From the NCBI GenBank assembly GCA_963851245.1, contig CAWKOH010000002.1, forward strand, positions 62,001 to 126,000: 64,000 bases of DNA. Direction: 5' to 3'. A program made the translations under genes and the position numbers. This DNA is from CAWKOH01 sp963851245. Lineage in GTDB: Bacteria > Actinomycetota > Acidimicrobiia > Acidimicrobiales > Palsa-688. Below are positions 61,918-64,000 of this stretch, one piece after another. The notes under the pieces are model-generated. The model was not told the DNA's origin. It did no database searches and was given only the letters and a program-made list of their open reading frames with translations. Every line of letters begins with the position of its first letter. Position 1 is the first letter of the stretch.

Positions 61918-64000
61918 ATGACCCATCCGGATGTCCCGGCTGAACAGGCCCACGTTGATCTGGCATACGAACGGCTCGCCGCCATGCGCGCTTCGGCCGA
62001 GGCCATGCTGCAGGACGCCTTCGGGGAGCGAGGCGGCACCTTCCAGGCGGTAACCGAACGTGACATCCGGGTTCGCAACAGTCTCGGCCGGCTGGAGCAC
62101 CTGCAGATCGGGCGGGAGGCCTTGGTGTTCGGTCGTATCGACCGGGGCGGTCTCGACCGCCAACCGACCGGAAGCCTTTCATATAGGCCGCCTGGCCATC
62201 TCGGCCGAGGATCAGGAGCCGCTGGTCGTGGACTGGCGGGCCCCTGTCGCTGAGCCGTTCTACCGTGCTACGGGCGCCCACCCCATGGGACTCACCCGCC
62301 GTCGCCACTTCCTGACCGAGGGCCGCCACATACTGGACCTCGAGGACGAGCTCTTCGATGCCACCGGCGAGGGATCCGGCGTCGGGCTGGGGCTGTCCGG
62401 TCCCCAGGTTCTACTGGCGACCCTCGAGAGAACCCGGACCGGCCGGATGCGCGACATCGTGGCCACGGTTCAGAGGGAGCAGGACGAGATCATCAGGGGA
62501 CCTCTTGCTGGGATACTGGTCGTCCAGGGTGGTCCCGGCACCGGGAAGACGGCCGTCGCCCTGCACAGGGCCGCTTACCTTCTCTACACGCACCGGTTCC
62601 CCCTCGAGAGCCAGGGGGTCCTGGTCGTGGGGCCCAACGCGACCTTCCTCCGCTACATCGAACACGTGCTGCCGTCTTTGGACGAGACCGGTGTCGAGTT
62701 GTCCACGGTTAACGGGCTGTATGGAGGTGAGAAGCCGACAGCGTCCGAGGAGGAGGAGGAGGTCGCCGAGCTCAAGGGAGACGCCCGGATGGCGCGCGTC
62801 ATCGCCGCCGCCGTGGCCGACCGCCAGCGGCCCCTGCGACGCACCGCCGAGATTCCCTTCGGGCGGCACCTCATCAGGATCACCCCGGACCTTGCGGCCC
62901 AGGCCGTAGCCGCGGTCAAGCGCCGACCCGGGCCCCACAACGCCCGCCGCCGGACTCTGGAGCAGATCCTCTGGCGTCATCTGCTCGAGCAGGTCGCCCC
63001 GCCGGCGGGCGGACAGCCCGACCCGGATGCGATACGGCGAACCACTGACCGCCGAGGACCTGGGCCGGACCTTACGACGCCAGCCTGAGATGGCCGAGGC
63101 CCTCGATCGCATGTGGCCGTTGCTCACCGCAGAGCAGTTCCTTCACGACCTCTTCGGGGCTCGACCCCTGATCGAGCTGGCGGCCGGAAAGACCCTCACC
63201 AGCGCCCAACGAGAGCTGCTGTACCGCCCTCGTAGCCCTTCGGGAGGGACGGTGGCCTGGACAGACGCGGACATTCCTCTGCTCGACGAGGCTCACTGGC
63301 TGTTGGGCGCCCGTCGCCGGGGTGGGACCGAGCCAGCGGAAACCGTTCGGACCTATGGCCACGTAGTGGTCGACGAGGCCCAGGATATGTCGCCCATGCA
63401 ACTCAGGATGGTAGCCAGGCGGTCGTTGTCGGGATCCATGACCGTCGTCGGCGACATCGCTCAGGCCACCGGGTCATGGGTGCCGGTGTCGTGGTCTCAG
63501 GTCGTGGAGCACCTTCCGGCCCGGCGGGGCTGGCGGCTCGTCGAACTGACCGTGAACTACCGCACCCCCAGCGAGATCATGGACGTGGCGACCCGCGTGC
63601 TCGAGCACGTGGCGCCGGGAATGCGGCCCGCTGAGTCGGTCCGGGCCAGTGGCTCACCCCCGCGGATCCTCACCGCGACCCGGACCGAGGGGATGCTGCC
63701 TCGTGACGCCATGGTCGCCCTGACAGCCGAGGCGGTGCAATCCGAGGTCGGCGCGATCTCCACCCTGGGTCCGAGCGGTACTGCTGCGATCATCGTCCCG
63801 CCCAGCCTCTTCAAGGACGTCGCCGCCGCCCTCGATTCCTCGCACATTGCTTACGGTTACGTCGGGCGGGGTGCCCTGGACGAGACGGTGACCCTCCTTA
63901 CGATCGACGACGCCAAGGGTCTCGAGTTCGACTCGGTGACGGTGGTCGAGCCGCACCGGATCGTGAACGAGACGCCGCAAGGCCTCCGAGCCTTGTACGT
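61918..64000 (+). pseudogene. helD: HelD-like helicase, frameshifted twice and cut by window end
   Basis: HelD proteins are UvrD-like ATPases that release stalled RNA polymerase. Three successive pieces in different frames make one recognisable protein: an N-terminal part (61918 to about 62165, AERLAAMRASAEAML and GREALVFGRID), the ATPase part (to about 63010: PLVVDWRAPVAEPFYRA and Walker A GGPGTGKTAVALHRAAYLLYT) and the rest (from about 63027: EPLTAEDLG, VVVDEAQDMSPMQLRMV, LTVNYRTPSEIM, DDAKGLEFDSVTV), open to the window end. The domains themselves look well preserved, which fits sequencing or assembly indels as well as recent decay. Confidence 0.75.

Overview
The window is high-GC DNA packed with short-spaced, often overlapping genes, and it reads as chromosomal sequence from an actinomycete. 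CarD, DisA, ClpC, an LppM-like lipoprotein, DUF3263 beside a LytR_C protein, GpgS, a coproporphyrin-type haem branch and frequent GTG/TTG starts all fit Actinomycetota. The gene mix suggests Acidimicrobiia or a relative, but that placement is inference. I see no insertion sequence, prophage, CRISPR array, rRNA or plasmid gene. One tRNA, tRNA-Thr(TGT), is present.

Layout. 1-4.6 kb: the 3' part of ftsH, then a folate cluster (folE, folP, a phosphatase-like protein lacking its cysteine, folB, folK). 4.7-10.8 kb: cofactor genes panC, panD, nadB, nadC and coaX, then lysS. 10.8-22.2 kb: a long-chain polyprenyl diphosphate synthase (minus strand), clpC, an LppM-like lipoprotein, radA, disA, a Crp-type regulator diverging from carD, ispD-ispF, an rRNA methyltransferase and a phosphatase. 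22.2-26.1 kb: pstSCAB on the minus strand. 26.3-29.0 kb: a broken MalT-like ATPase running into tRNA-Thr. 29.1-34.2 kb: DUF3263, LytR_C, otsB, otsA, glycerate kinase and gpgS, a trehalose and glucosylglycerate region. 34.3-38.9 kb: an FkbM methyltransferase, a SAM riboswitch controlling a threonine-synthase-like enzyme and a sulfur carrier, then CIRCE-groL. 38.9-49.98 kb: coproheme decarboxylase, YihY, DUF2252, AlaX, LarE, a CoA-disulfide-reductase-like enzyme, Nudix, PAC2, DinB, GNAT and several unknowns. 50-56.3 kb: chorismate mutase, citrate synthase, TesB, GtrA, a methyltransferase, a GT2 and an Lnt-like protein. 56.3-64 kb: a GT4-methyltransferase-toroid cassette, hemG/cgoX, hemE and a frameshifted HelD-like helicase cut by the window end.

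The most interesting unit is at 35.35-37.0 kb. A SAM-I-type riboswitch precedes a threonine-synthase-family PLP enzyme and a small protein ending in Gly-Gly that resembles MoaD/ThiS/CysO. Control by SAM points to methionine, not threonine. My hypothesis is that the pair makes homocysteine from O-phosphohomoserine, with a protein thiocarboxylate as sulfur donor. Other points worth a second look are a cysteine-less phosphatase in the folate operon, an Lnt with Ser where the catalytic Cys should be, an otsB with no standard start codon, two tandem duplications that create 22-23-codon ORFs in ATGA chains, and a recurring TAnnnT box 6-8 bases before start codons that suggests leaderless transcription.

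Three genes (MalT-like ATPase, PAC2, HelD) carry apparent frameshifts and pstC/pstA may carry a fourth. So many in housekeeping-type genes raises the possibility of indel errors in a draft or metagenome assembly, so reading-frame claims should be treated with that in mind.
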